Notes: generated by a model not told the origin, from the letters alone. Positions 24,720 to 33,304 are shown, counted from the stretch's first letter. The stretch: DNA of 35,289 nucleotides from an uncultured Clostridia bacterium (GCA_944375795.1 CALWAU010000124.1:1-35289), one strand, 5' to 3'. A program made the numbers and translations.

Positions 24720-25598
24720 ATGATTTACACCATAGAAAACAGGTCGCTGAAAATTGCCGCGGACACCTCGGGGGCGCAGTTGCAATCCATTCAGAGCAAG
24801 CCGGGAGAAACGGAGTATCTCTGGCAGGGGGACCCCGCTTATTGGTCGGGCAGGGCGTACAATCTTTTCCCCACCATCGGCAGAATGTACAAAAACGCCT
24901 ACACCTGCTACGGCGAAAAATATACCCTGCTCCCCCACGGCATCGCGCGCTACCGCGCCTTCCGCCTCGCCGACCGCACGGCGACCAAACTCCGCTTCCG
25001 CCTGACCGAGGACGAGGATTCGCTGAAAAACTATCCCTTCCGCTTTTGCTTCGACGTCTGCTATGCGCTGTGCGGAAACCGCCTGGAAATTGCCTTCGAG
25101 GTGACCAATACGGACGAAAAGGAACTTGTCTTTGCGTTGGGCGGCCACCCCGGATTCAATATCCCCTTCGGCGGCGGGACCTTTGAAAACTACTATCTCG
25201 AATTTCCCGAAAAGACCGCGGTGACGTGGCACACCCTCTCCAAAAATAAATTTATGTCGGGAAAGACGGTACCCATGTCTTTGACGAACGGCACTCAGCT
25301 CTTTCTGAAACACGAGCTGTTCGACAACGATGCCATCATTCTCGGCAACACCTGCCGCCGCGTCTCCATCAAAAATACGGCGGACGCGCGCAAAATTACG
25401 CTGGACTACCCCGGTTTCAAGTACCTCGGCGTCTGGCACACGCCCGAGACGGACGCGCCCTTTGTCTGCCTCGAGCCTTGGTCCGCCCTCCCCGCGACGG
25501 AAGGAGTCACCGATGCGCTGGAAGGCAAAGAGGACATGTATCACCTCGTCCCCGGCAAGACCTTCCGCACCGTCTGGGGCATCGAAATTACGGAATGA
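24720..25598 (+). CDS. Aldose 1-epimerase family protein (galactose mutarotase-like)
   Basis: A 292-residue cytoplasmic beta-sandwich protein that should interconvert alpha and beta anomers of a hexose or hexose phosphate. Family blocks visible: LQSIQSKPGETEYLWQGDP near residue 22, HGIARYRAF with the first catalytic-type His near residue 75, ALGGHPGFNIPF with the second His near residue 143, and the C-terminal CLEPWSALPATE. This is the LacX/YeaD-like subgroup and differs from GalM. AAAGGAGG lies 6 nt before the ATG. The frame is open upstream to 24525, but the promoter lies inside that part, so the longer form is rejected. Single-gene unit. Confidence 0.88.
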   Translation: MIYTIENRSLKIAADTSGAQLQSIQSKPGETEYLWQGDPAYWSGRAYNLFPTIGRMYKNAYTCYGEKYTLLPHGIARYRAFRLADRTATKLRFRLTEDEDSLKNYPFRFCFDVCYALCGNRLEIAFEVTNTDEKELVFALGGHPGFNIPFGGGTFENYYLEFPEKTAVTWHTLSKNKFMSGKTVPMSLTNGTQLFLKHELFDNDAIILGNTCRRVSIKNTADARKITLDYPGFKYLGVWHTPETDAPFVCLEPWSALPATEGVTDALEGKEDMYHLVPGKTFRTVWGIEITE

Positions 25599-25629
25599 CC
25601 GGATACCCGGATACCCGCGCCGCGCGCGA

Positions 25630-25669
25630 AAAGGGCGTTCCCCATAGCTTGGGGAACGCCTGCTTTTTC
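25630..25669. terminator. Bidirectional terminator between convergent genes
   Basis: GGCGTTCCCC/GGGGAACGCC stem (25634-25660), with TGCTTTTT on the plus strand and CTTTTC on the minus strand. It serves the epimerase gene and the facing phosphodiesterase gene. Confidence 0.85.
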
Positions 25670-25700
25670 TATTTGCTTTTCCCGGAAAGGGCTTAAAAGC

Positions 25701-26180
25701 TCAAAAGACCGATTCGCCGACGATGGTCGCGGTCACCTTGTCGCCGTTGACGACGAGATAGGCATAGCTGCCGCCCTCGCCCGCGGGAAAGCGGAGAGAG
25801 CCGGGATTGACCAGCAGCACACCGTCCTCCTCGGAGATCAGCGCCCGATGGGTGTGCCCGTACAGGGCCACGCCGCACCCCCGTTTCTTCGCCTCGGCCG
25901 CCAGGCGGGACAAATCGGACTTGACCTTATATTTGTGCCCGTGGCAGAAAAAGATCTTTACGCCCTCCGCCTCCAGCTCCCATTCGGCAAGCGCGGGATA
26001 AAAGTCGCAGTTTCCCTGACACACGTAGGTCTTTTCGGGATATTCGCGGGAAATCTCCCGCATGTCCGCCGCGCCGTCGCCGAGATGGATGATATAATCG
26101 TTTTCGGCAAACAGCTTTTCCAGCCGCCCTATCCCCTCCCGATGTCCGTGCGTATCCGAAAAAACAATCATTGTTTTCAT
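25701..26180 (-). CDS. YfcE/MJ0936 family metallophosphoesterase
   Basis: A 159-residue cytoplasmic phosphodiesterase with a binuclear metal site. All calcineurin-type motifs are present: FSDTHGH, HLGDGAAD, QGNCDFY, FCHGHKY and YGHTHRA. Relatives hydrolyse model phosphodiesters; the natural substrate is uncertain. AAGGAG precedes the ATG at 26180. The gene starts 14 bp after the RdgB-domain gene; an rdgB-yfcE pair is also found in Bacillus (ysnA-ysnB), supporting a shared transcript. Confidence 0.9.
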   Translation of the reverse strand: MKTMIVFSDTHGHREGIGRLEKLFAENDYIIHLGDGAADMREISREYPEKTYVCQGNCDFYPALAEWELEAEGVKIFFCHGHKYKVKSDLSRLAAEAKKRGCGVALYGHTHRALISEEDGVLLVNPGSLRFPAGEGGSYAYLVVNGDKVTATIVGESVF

Positions 26181-26194
26181 ACCTGCCCCACTCC

Positions 26195-27310
26195 TTACAG
26201 CTTTCCGCCGCACTTTTCGACGAGATTTTGCAGGGCGCGGAAGCGATGGGAAACGGCGTTTTTCTCCTCCGCCGACGCCAGCCCGAACGACTTGCCCAAA
26301 TCGTCGCTGAAAAAGATGCAATCGTAGCCGAACCCGTTCGTGCCCGTATCCTCGAAAAGGATTTTCCCGTACGTGCGCCCCTCGGCTACCGTTTCCCTTC
26401 CGTCCGGACGCACGAGGGCGACGGCGCTTTGGAAATATGCCCTGCGGTCGGTTTTCCCCTCCATATTTTTCAGCAAAAGCGCCCGATTCGCCGCGTCGTC
26501 CCCGTGGCCGCCCGCATAGCGCGCGCTGTACACGCCGGGCGCGCCGCCCAGCGCCTCCACGCACAGGCCGCTGTCGTCCGCGATCGCGGAACACCCCAGC
26601 GCCTCCGCCGCCGCCCGCGCCTTGATGAGGGCGTTTTCGGCAAACGTGGAGCCCGTCTCCTCCGCCTCGCCCGAAAAACCCGCTTCCCTTTGCCCTATCA
26701 CCTCGCATTCGGGGAAAATCTCCGCAATTTCCCGCAGTTTGTTCGCGTTTCCCGTCGCCACCACCAGCCGGATTTTTTCTTTCGCCACGTCCCTTTCCTC
26801 CGTCAGAATCTTTTCGTAAGCCACCCGCTCGCTCCCGTCCGCGAGGAATATCCTTCCGCACTCCGAAAAGCCGTTTTTGACCAGCGCGCCGCGCATGGCA
26901 AAATTTTTTTCGTGCGTGTCCGCACGCAAGCTGCTGCGCCCGTTATCGAGGGCCAGGGAAGCGGCGAACGCATACAATTTCCCCGTCAGCCCCCTGCGTT
27001 TGAAGGAATTTTTCACGCACACGCGGTGAACGGCCAGATAGTTTTCCCCGTCCGTCAGCCAGCGCCCGCCGTAAATTTTATCGTACGTCGGCTCGCGGAA
27101 AACGACGGCCATGCTCGCCGCGGGCACGCCGTCCGCCTTTAGGAGACAGGACTCTCCCTTTCGGATATCTTCCAGCACGTCCGCGAGCGCGGGATAGCCG
27201 TTCTGCCATTGGTCCACGCCCGCCGCCCGCAAGGCGGCGCTTCCCTCCGCGTACATTTCTGCCACCGCCGCGGCGTCCTCTTCTCTCGTTTTTCCGATTT
27301 GTATTTCCAT
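26195..27310 (-). CDS. GNAT acetyltransferase-RdgB/HAM1 fusion
   Basis: A single 371-residue frame. Residues 1-170 are a GNAT acetyltransferase (IQIGKTREEDAAAVAEMYAE, RVCVKNSFKRRGLTGKLYAF). Residues 175-371 are an RdgB/HAM1 non-canonical purine NTP pyrophosphatase, which removes dITP/XTP, with RLVVATGNANKLREIAEIF, GSTFAENALIKARAAA, AIADDSGLCVEALGGAPGVY and FGYDCIFF...SHRFRAL. The junction LTEERDVAKEK contains a GTG (26788) preceded by GGAGG, so RdgB could also be made alone. The ATG at 27310 has no ribosome-binding site and sits 7 nt after a -10 element. An open frame further upstream overlaps zntA and is a shadow. Confidence 0.85.
   Translation of the reverse strand: MEIQIGKTREEDAAAVAEMYAEGSAALRAAGVDQWQNGYPALADVLEDIRKGESCLLKADGVPAASMAVVFREPTYDKIYGGRWLTDGENYLAVHRVCVKNSFKRRGLTGKLYAFAASLALDNGRSSLRADTHEKNFAMRGALVKNGFSECGRIFLADGSERVAYEKILTEERDVAKEKIRLVVATGNANKLREIAEIFPECEVIGQREAGFSGEAEETGSTFAENALIKARAAAEALGCSAIADDSGLCVEALGGAPGVYSARYAGGHGDDAANRALLLKNMEGKTDRRAYFQSAVALVRPDGRETVAEGRTYGKILFEDTGTNGFGYDCIFFSDDLGKSFGLASAEEKNAVSHRFRALQNLVEKCGGKL
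26786..26801 (-). promoter_or_regulatory. Internal ribosome-binding site and GTG for RdgB
   Basis: GGAGG (complement 26797-26801), 8 nt, GTG (complement 26786-26788) in the frame of the fusion, exactly where a stand-alone RdgB would begin. Confidence 0.55.
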
Positions 27311-27317
27311 ATCGATT

Positions 27318-27346
27318 ATTATAGCACACCGCCCCGCAAAAAGCAA
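27318..27346 (-). promoter_or_regulatory. Promoter of the GNAT-RdgB gene, leaderless
   Basis: TTGCTT (complement 27341-27346), 17 bp, TATAAT (complement 27318-27323), then AATCGAT and the ATG. The transcript should start at or next to the ATG. Confidence 0.65.
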
Positions 27347-27360
27347 CCGCGAAGCGCCCT

Positions 27361-29553
27361 TCAGGCGGCTTTTCCGGATTCCTGCGCCTTTTCCCTTCCC
27401 GCCTGCATCCGCATGGAATTGAGCACGGCGAGCAGCATCACCCCCACGTCGCCGAACACCGCCAGCCAGAGCGGCAAAATCCCCGCCGCGCCGATTGCCA
27501 GAAAAACCGCCTTCATGCCGATGGAAAAGGCGATATTCTGCCCGACGATGCGCCGCATTTTGCGCGCGATGCGGATACAGCGGGGAAGCGCGCGCAGGTC
27601 GTCGGAGACGAGTACGAAATCGGAAGCCTCCACCGCCGCGGCGCTGCCCAGCTTTCCCATGGATACCGAGCAGTCCGCCGCCGCCATCACGGGCGCGTCG
27701 TTGATGCCGTCCCCGACGTACATCAGCGTCCCGCCCCTTTTCAGCTCCTCCGCGCATTTCAGTTTCTCATCCGGCAAAAGATTTGCCTTCACCTCGGACA
27801 TGCCCAGCTCGTCCGCGATTTTCCGCGCGCGGGCCTCGCCGTCTCCCGTCAGCATGACCACCCGTTTCACGCCCGCGTCGCGGAGCCCGGATATCGCCTC
27901 TTTCGCCTCCGGCCGCAGCCTGTCGCCCATTTCCACCCGCCCGAGATATTTCCCGTTCAGGGCCGCATATACCTGCGTACGGCCGCTTTCTCCCTCCGTT
28001 ATCTCTATTCCGCATTCCTTCAAGAGCCCCGCATTTCCGACGAGCAGTTTCCCGCCGCCGAGCTCCGCCCGGATGCCCTTCCCCGCAAGCTCCCGCACAT
28101 TGTCGGCAGCGGCGGCCGCGACCTCCGCAAACGCGCCGGCGATCGGGTGCGCGGACCCCTTCTCCGCCGAAGCGACGGCCGAGAGGAGTTCTTCTTCCGT
28201 CACTCCCTCCGCGGGATACGCGCCCGACACGGAAAAGCCCCCTTCCGTGAGCGTGCCCGTCTTGTCAAAGGCCACGATGTCCGCTTTCGCGGCCACGTCC
28301 AGCCAGGTGGCCCCCTTGACGAGAATGCCGCTCCGCGCGCACCGCCCTATCCCCGAAAAATACGTGAGAGGCACGGAAATGACCAGCGCGCACGGACAGG
28401 AGATGACGAGGAAATTCAGCGCGGTGCCCACCCAGCGGCGAAAATAGCCGCCGTATCCGCCGCCGTTTGAAAAACCGAGTACCAGGGGAACGACGACGGC
28501 GATCAACCCCGCCAGCAAACACACGGCGGGGGTGTAATATCTCGCGAATTTCGCGATGAATTTTTCGGGCGCCGCCTTTTGGGCGGAGGCGTTCTCCACG
28601 AGGTCGAGAATTTTTTTCACGGCGCTGTCCTCATAGGCGCGGGTCGCCTTCATCTCGAACACGCCCCCCGCGTTTATGCTTCCGGACAAAATTTCCTCCC
28701 CCTTTCGCACCTCTTTCGGCTCCGCCTCTCCCGTGAGCGCCTTCACGTCCAGCGTCGCGACCTCGCCGAGCAATATGCCGTCCGCCGCCACGCGGTCCCC
28801 CGCCCGCACGAGCAATACGTCGCCCGCCGCGATCTGTTCGAGGGGAACGGCCCGCTGTTCTCCGCCCTCGATGCGGACGGCGGTTTCGCTCTTGAGCTTC
28901 ATGAGCTCGGAGACGGAACGACGGGAAGCGCCGACGGCGACGCCCTGTAACAGCTCCCCCGTCTGATAGAGGAGCATGACGGCGGCGGCTTCTCCCCACT
29001 CCCCGAGACAGAGCGCGCCGACGGAGGCGGCCGTCATGAGAAAATTCTCGTCAAAAATGCGTCCCTTGACGAGATTTTTCACCGTGGAGAGCAGGACGGG
29101 ATACCCCACCGCCAGATACGCCGCCGAAAGAAGGACGCGGGAAAGGACGAGGGCTGCGCGCCCTTCCGCCAACCCGCCCGTCAGAATACCTGTCAAAAAC
29201 AAAACGGCCGCGACGAGAATGCGCAAAATTTCCCGCCGATGCGATTGTTTGGGCGCAACCGCCTTGTCTCCGTCCAATACCTGCACGTTGTCGAAATGCC
29301 CCGCCGCGCGGATCACCCGCCGCACGGCGTCGTCATTTTCCGCGTCCAGCAAAATCGTCTGCGTAATAAAATCCACGCGGACCTCTTTGACACCGCGGAT
29401 TTTTTTCAGCTCGTCCTCCAAATCCAGCGCGCACGCCGCGCAATGCAGATTTTTCAGGTGCAGCAGAATTTTCCCGTCCGGGCGCCGCCCGCCCGGTTGC
29501 TTTGCAAGTTCCTCGGCGCTCTGTGCGCACTGCTTGTCCATGTCCTTGTCCAT
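27361..29553 (-). CDS. zntA: Heavy-metal P1B-type ATPase (Zn/Cd/Pb exporter)
   Basis: About 730 residues. An N-terminal metal-binding HMA domain has HCAAC near residue 40. The membrane part carries the P1B CPC motif (ISCPCALVIS). Cytoplasmic motifs are DKTGTLTEG (phosphorylation), the TGEAEP actuator loop, the HP locus GSAHPIAGAF and GDGINDAPVMAAAD. The last helix, LPLWLAVFGDVGVMLLAVLN with its Asp, fits the zinc/cadmium/lead subgroup. The protein exports divalent cations across the cytoplasmic membrane. The ATG at 29553 is preceded by GGGGAGG at a long 13-nt spacing; other starts nearby are possible. It lies 74 bp after rluA and probably belongs to the feoAB transcript. Confidence 0.88.
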   Translation of the reverse strand: MDKDMDKQCAQSAEELAKQPGGRRPDGKILLHLKNLHCAACALDLEDELKKIRGVKEVRVDFITQTILLDAENDDAVRRVIRAAGHFDNVQVLDGDKAVAPKQSHRREILRILVAAVLFLTGILTGGLAEGRAALVLSRVLLSAAYLAVGYPVLLSTVKNLVKGRIFDENFLMTAASVGALCLGEWGEAAAVMLLYQTGELLQGVAVGASRRSVSELMKLKSETAVRIEGGEQRAVPLEQIAAGDVLLVRAGDRVAADGILLGEVATLDVKALTGEAEPKEVRKGEEILSGSINAGGVFEMKATRAYEDSAVKKILDLVENASAQKAAPEKFIAKFARYYTPAVCLLAGLIAVVVPLVLGFSNGGGYGGYFRRWVGTALNFLVISCPCALVISVPLTYFSGIGRCARSGILVKGATWLDVAAKADIVAFDKTGTLTEGGFSVSGAYPAEGVTEEELLSAVASAEKGSAHPIAGAFAEVAAAAADNVRELAGKGIRAELGGGKLLVGNAGLLKECGIEITEGESGRTQVYAALNGKYLGRVEMGDRLRPEAKEAISGLRDAGVKRVVMLTGDGEARARKIADELGMSEVKANLLPDEKLKCAEELKRGGTLMYVGDGINDAPVMAAADCSVSMGKLGSAAAVEASDFVLVSDDLRALPRCIRIARKMRRIVGQNIAFSIGMKAVFLAIGAAGILPLWLAVFGDVGVMLLAVLNSMRMQAGREKAQESGKAA

Positions 29554-29627
29554 GGTGACGATACGACCTCCCCGCCGCAAATTTTTCCCGCCGCCTCCGC
29601 GCAAAAGCGAAGCGCGGCCCCGCGGCC

Positions 29628-30464
29628 TCACTGCCTTTTCAGAAAAATATCCCTCGCCGAAAATCGGGACACGAACGTCCTTCCGTCCGCTTCGCCCAAC
29701 GCCCCGTCCGCATGCAGCGTCAGCCGCTTGGCGACGAGGCATTGCCGCGTCAGCTTATACCTGCCGTTGCGCTCCGCGTCCCCGTACTTGGTATCCCCCG
29801 CGACGGGACAGCCGATGTGGGCGAGATGCGCGCGTATCTGGTGCGTCTTTCCCGTGTGCAGGACCACCTCGACGAGCGTCCCCTCCCCTTCGCGTCCCTT
29901 CACGCGGTATTCGGTGACGATCTTCTCGGCGCCCGCCGCGGGCCTGTCGAAAATGCGCACCCGCGCCCGCTCCGCATCCTTTTTCAGCCAGGCGGTCAAA
30001 ACGTCCCCCTCCTTCGGGAATCGCCCGAAACAGACCGCCTCGTAAACCTTTTCCACCCGCCGCTGCCGGAAAGCGTCCGAAAGCGCCCGTTCCGCGGCCG
30101 CATTTTCGGCAAAGGCGATGAGCCCGCGGGTATTCCGGTCCAGCCGATGCACGAAAAAGCATTCCCGTTCCCTGTTGAGCGCGGCGAACACCGCCTCCGA
30201 ATTGACCCCGCTCTCCTTGTCCGCGATCAGCAGATTGCCGTCCTCATAAAGGACGGCAAACGCCGATTTTCCCTCCTGCGCGGGCGAGAGGTAATAGGCC
30301 ACGCGATCCCCGGGGAGGAGGCGGACGTTTTCGCCCGTCCTCTTTCCGTTGACGCGGATTTCCCGGTTGCGCAGAAGATACTCCCAGAAAAAGGAGCCCT
30401 GGGCATAGGTATTGTCGGTAAATTCTTTCAGACTCTGCGGTTTATCCGCCGTAAATTCTTTCAC
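29628..30464 (-). CDS. RluA family RNA pseudouridine synthase
   Basis: About 278 residues, expected to isomerise uridines in rRNA or tRNA. An N-terminal S4-like segment (LLRNREIRVNGKRTGENVRL) precedes the catalytic domain, whose signature FVHRLDRNTRGLIAFA holds the catalytic Asp. Further blocks: VEKVYEAVCFGRFP, LHTGKTHQIRAHLAHIGCPV and GDTKYGD. No ATG is near the expected N-terminus. GTG at 30464 is chosen; it lies inside the end of feoB (23-bp overlap), so it is probably translated by coupling. The target site cannot be told. Confidence 0.85.
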   Translation of the reverse strand: MKEFTADKPQSLKEFTDNTYAQGSFFWEYLLRNREIRVNGKRTGENVRLLPGDRVAYYLSPAQEGKSAFAVLYEDGNLLIADKESGVNSEAVFAALNRERECFFVHRLDRNTRGLIAFAENAAAERALSDAFRQRRVEKVYEAVCFGRFPKEGDVLTAWLKKDAERARVRIFDRPAAGAEKIVTEYRVKGREGEGTLVEVVLHTGKTHQIRAHLAHIGCPVAGDTKYGDAERNGRYKLTRQCLVAKRLTLHADGALGEADGRTFVSRFSARDIFLKRQ

Positions 30465-32247
30465 GTTCTTTTTTCCGTTTTCTCTTTTTCGCAAATTTTC
30501 TGACCGCGCCGCAAACGGCGGCGACGATCCCCGCCCCGCATAAAACCGAAAGCAGCGCCGCCCCGCCTCCCGTAAGCAGAAAATATACGAGGTAGGCGCA
30601 GAGAAACGCAAACAGCGTCTGCAAGGCGGCATACAGGCAGGCCGTCTTTCCTCCCAGCTCCCTCGCGCAGGCGGCAAGCGCCGAAACGCAGGGCGGAATG
30701 AGGGCCACAAAAGTCAGATAGGCACAGGCGGAGGGAAGGGAAAACGCGGGCCCCTCGGGATAGAGCACGGCGAGCATGCCCGCGATGTTCTCCTTCGCCA
30801 CCAGGCCGCTCACGGCGGCAAACGCGGCGCGCCAATCGTCGATGCCCATCGGATAAAAAGCGTACCGGAGAACGCCGCACAGCTTTGCCAGAAAACTTTC
30901 CTCCGCGGGCGCGGGGCCCGAAAAGGAAAAGGAGGACAAGAACCATACCGCCACCGTAAAGACGAGCACCGTAGCAGATACCTTTATTATAAACTGTTTG
31001 ACGCGGAAAATCAACTTTTTGCATACGGAAAGGAAATCGGGCAGACAAATTTCCGTCAATTCCATCACGAAATCCCCGTCCTCCCGGCGCAGAAACGCCG
31101 CGAGCAGCAATCCCATGCCCGTCCCCAGAACGTACAGCAGCACCGCGCCGAGAAAGGTATTTTCAAAGACGGAGGAGAGCAGGGTGAGATAGACGGGCAG
31201 TTTTGCGCTGCAGGGGACGAAAAAGAGCGCCGCCACGGCACGGCGCTGAACGCTGCGGTTTTCCAAAGCCCGCGTCGAAGAGACGGCCGCCGCCGTACAG
31301 CCGTAGCCGAGCAGCACCGAAAACGCCGCCCTGCCGGACAATCCGATGCGGGCGAACAGCCCGTCCGTCATAAACGCGAGTACGGACATAAAGCCGCTCT
31401 CCTCCAACAGTTCGAGAAAGAGATACATGAGGGCTATCTGCGGCAGAAAAGACAGCACGCCGCCCACGCCCGCGATGAGTCCGTCGCAGACCAAAGAGCG
31501 GACGAGCGGCGAGCCTATCCTGCCTCCCGCCCATTCCGCCAGCCGCGAAAAGAACGCTTCCAGCAGGCTTTTTCCGAGGTCCCCCGGCATTCCCCGCCCG
31601 AAGGTGAGAAAAAACACCAGGCCCGCCGCCAGGAAAAAGGCGGGCAGCGCAATCCATCCGTTGAGAAACAATCCGTCGATTTTGCGTTCCCTCGCGGGCG
31701 GAGCGACATACCCCGCGGGGATCTCCGGACGCGGGAAGGCAGGCGGGACCGCCCCCGGGGAAATCCGGGCGAGAGAAGCCGCAAACGCCGCCGCCGATTT
31801 CTTCCGCAGCGCGTTCACCTCGAAGCAGGGAACGCCGAGCGAGCGGCCGACCTTTTCGCAGTCGAGCGTCCCGCCGCGGCGGCGGAATCTGCCGCACATC
31901 GTCAGGGCGAGCACGACGGGGACTCCCATGTCTAAAAGGGCATAGGTCAGGCGAAGAGAGCGCACCAGGGAAGAAGCGTCCGCAACATGAACGGCGAGAA
32001 AGGGCTCCCCGCTCTCCCTTTGCCGCGCGATGTATTCCCCCGCCGCGCGCTCCTCCATGCTCATGCCGTCGAAGGAGTACAGGCCGGGCAGATCGCAGAC
32101 GGTGCCAAGCCCGGGAAAGCGGGAAGCGCGCTCGCTGACCCCCACCGTTACGCCGCAGTAATTGCCCGTATGCCCGTGTGCGCCCGTCAGGGCGTTGAAC
32201 AGCGTGGTCTTTCCCGCATTGGGATTTCCGACGAGGAGAATTTTCAA
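30442..32247 (-). CDS. feoB: Ferrous iron transporter FeoB with degenerate G4 motif
   Basis: A 601-residue protein, shorter than typical FeoB. The N-terminal G-domain has G1 GNPNAGKTTLFNALTG (residues 8-23), G2 region GNYCGVTVG with the Thr, and G3 DLPGLYS. In place of the NxxD guanine-specificity motif it has TMCG (116-119), and the G5 region reads EVNALRKK. The membrane part keeps the Gate repeats: GYGCTAAAVSSTRALE and FVPCSAKLPVYLTLL, then GLVAKENIAGMLA. A basic tail (KKRKRKKERER) ends the protein. It imports Fe2+. The start overlaps feoA by 4 bp (ATGA). Confidence 0.9.
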   Translation of the reverse strand: MKILLVGNPNAGKTTLFNALTGAHGHTGNYCGVTVGVSERASRFPGLGTVCDLPGLYSFDGMSMEERAAGEYIARQRESGEPFLAVHVADASSLVRSLRLTYALLDMGVPVVLALTMCGRFRRRGGTLDCEKVGRSLGVPCFEVNALRKKSAAAFAASLARISPGAVPPAFPRPEIPAGYVAPPARERKIDGLFLNGWIALPAFFLAAGLVFFLTFGRGMPGDLGKSLLEAFFSRLAEWAGGRIGSPLVRSLVCDGLIAGVGGVLSFLPQIALMYLFLELLEESGFMSVLAFMTDGLFARIGLSGRAAFSVLLGYGCTAAAVSSTRALENRSVQRRAVAALFFVPCSAKLPVYLTLLSSVFENTFLGAVLLYVLGTGMGLLLAAFLRREDGDFVMELTEICLPDFLSVCKKLIFRVKQFIIKVSATVLVFTVAVWFLSSFSFSGPAPAEESFLAKLCGVLRYAFYPMGIDDWRAAFAAVSGLVAKENIAGMLAVLYPEGPAFSLPSACAYLTFVALIPPCVSALAACARELGGKTACLYAALQTLFAFLCAYLVYFLLTGGGAALLSVLCGAGIVAAVCGAVRKFAKKRKRKKERERIYGG

Positions 32248-32507
32248 GGCCGCTCTCCCCCTTTTCCTTCGGTCGCCGCGCCCTCCGCGCGGACAAAAAT
32301 TTTTTCCGCCAGCCCCCCGCGCACACCCACGCGGACGCCGGAAGCTTCCAAAAGAAAGGTACTTCCGAAAAAGACCGACTTTATCAGCCGGATTTCCGCC
32401 CCGGGAAAGACGTTCAGCATTTTCAGCCGCTCGCGGACCTCCGCGGGCGCGTCGATGTCTTCAATCCGCGCGCACTCGCCCGCGCGCAATTGTTTCAAGC
32501 ACTTCAT
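32244..32507 (-). CDS. feoA: FeoA protein
   Basis: An 87-residue SH3-like cytoplasmic partner of FeoB. Family pattern: LKQLRAGECARIEDIDAP, then VRERLKMLNVFPGAEIRLIK and a closing GVRVGVRGGLAEKIFV. It starts the feoAB pair. There is no obvious Shine-Dalgarno before the ATG at 32507. Confidence 0.88.
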   Translation of the reverse strand: MKCLKQLRAGECARIEDIDAPAEVRERLKMLNVFPGAEIRLIKSVFFGSTFLLEASGVRVGVRGGLAEKIFVRAEGAATEGKGGERP

Positions 32508-32520
32508 AGGACAAATATAT

Positions 32521-32561
32521 GCGGGAAATGCGTCCGGGATACCTCTTCCCGAAAATCCCGC
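32521..32561. repeat. Inverted repeat between acetyltransferase gene and feoA
   Basis: Outer arms GCGGGA/TCCCGC (32521-32526 with 32556-32561) enclose CGGG/CCCG. The U-run on the minus strand is poor (ATATATTT). It may be a weak terminator for the acetyltransferase gene or a leader structure of feoA. Confidence 0.4.
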
Positions 32562-32582
32562 AAAAATCCGTCCCGGCGCAGA

Positions 32583-33179
32583 TCATTCGGGGCGGAACAT
32601 CGGATAGCGGCGCTTGTCCTCCTCGGTGATCTTCCGCTTTATCCGACAGGGCACGCCGACGGCGACGACGCCCGAGGGAATGGACTTCGTCACGACGCTC
32701 CCCGCGCCGATGACGGAATTGTCGCCGATCGTCACCCCCGCGAGCACGGTGGAACCTGCGCCGATCCAGACGTTGTTTCCCACGGTGATCGGCTTGGCGA
32801 TTTCCAGGCCCGCCTTGCGCTGTTCGGGGTCCGTGGGGTGCTCGGCGGTGGTAAAGCAGCAATTGGGCGCGATGAACACATTGTCCCCGAAGGTCACGCG
32901 CGCCCCGTCCGTGATGACCAGATTGTGGTTGGAATAGAAATAATTCCCCACGGAAATATTGTATCCGTAATCGCACCAGAAAGGAGGCGTAATGACGACG
33001 TTTTCGCCCATGCCCCCCAGCAATTCGGACAAAATCCGTCCCTGCGCCTCCCTGTCGTTGGGGCTCAGTTGATTATACCGATGGCATTTTTCCTTGCACT
33101 TCTCTATTTCCGCTTCAAACTCGGGATTGTAACAGCCCTGAAACAGGCAATAGAGAGGCACCTTTACTTTCGGTTGCAT
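32583..33179 (-). CDS. Sugar O-acetyltransferase (LacA/Maa type)
   Basis: A 198-residue left-handed beta-helix enzyme that transfers acetyl from acetyl-CoA to a sugar hydroxyl. Hexapeptide repeats run through residues 60-175 (ITDGARVTFGDNVFIAPN, GVTIGDNSVIGAGSVVTKSI). The catalytic His is in FTTAEHPTD. The C-terminal VGVPCRIKRKI is typical. GGAGAGGAG precedes the ATG. Sugar substrate unknown. Single-gene unit with its own promoter. Confidence 0.9.
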   Translation of the reverse strand: MQPKVKVPLYCLFQGCYNPEFEAEIEKCKEKCHRYNQLSPNDREAQGRILSELLGGMGENVVITPPFWCDYGYNISVGNYFYSNHNLVITDGARVTFGDNVFIAPNCCFTTAEHPTDPEQRKAGLEIAKPITVGNNVWIGAGSTVLAGVTIGDNSVIGAGSVVTKSIPSGVVAVGVPCRIKRKITEEDKRRYPMFRPE

Positions 33180-33209
33180 TTTCTGATCTCCTCTCCGGAT
33201 TTTTCCTCT

Positions 33210-33238
33210 ATTGTATCACATTCGGCAGGCGTTTGCAA
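33210..33238 (-). promoter_or_regulatory. Promoter of the sugar O-acetyltransferase gene
   Basis: TTGCAA (complement 33233-33238), 17 bp, TACAAT (complement 33210-33215). Confidence 0.75.
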
Positions 33239-33271
33239 CTCCGCGGCGCCGTGTTTCTCCGTTCTCTCCGC

Positions 33272-33304
33272 AAAAAACGGCCCCTCCTGTAAACGAAGGG
33301 GCCG
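33272..33304 (-). terminator. Terminator of the small-protein/hydrolase operon
   Basis: CGGCCCCT/AGGGGCCG stem (33278-33304) with TTTTTT on the minus strand, 75 bp after the hydrolase stop. Confidence 0.85.

Noticed and set aside
27311..27757. A 149-codon extension upstream of the GNAT-RdgB gene
   Set aside because: It overlaps the zntA coding sequence in another frame, reads as Arg/Gly-rich non-protein sequence, and the promoter lies inside it.
32508..32530. A leaderless promoter for feoA (TATATT 6 nt before the ATG)
   Set aside because: No acceptable -35 is found 17 bp upstream (GTATCC), so unlike the two leaderless candidates it is not supported.
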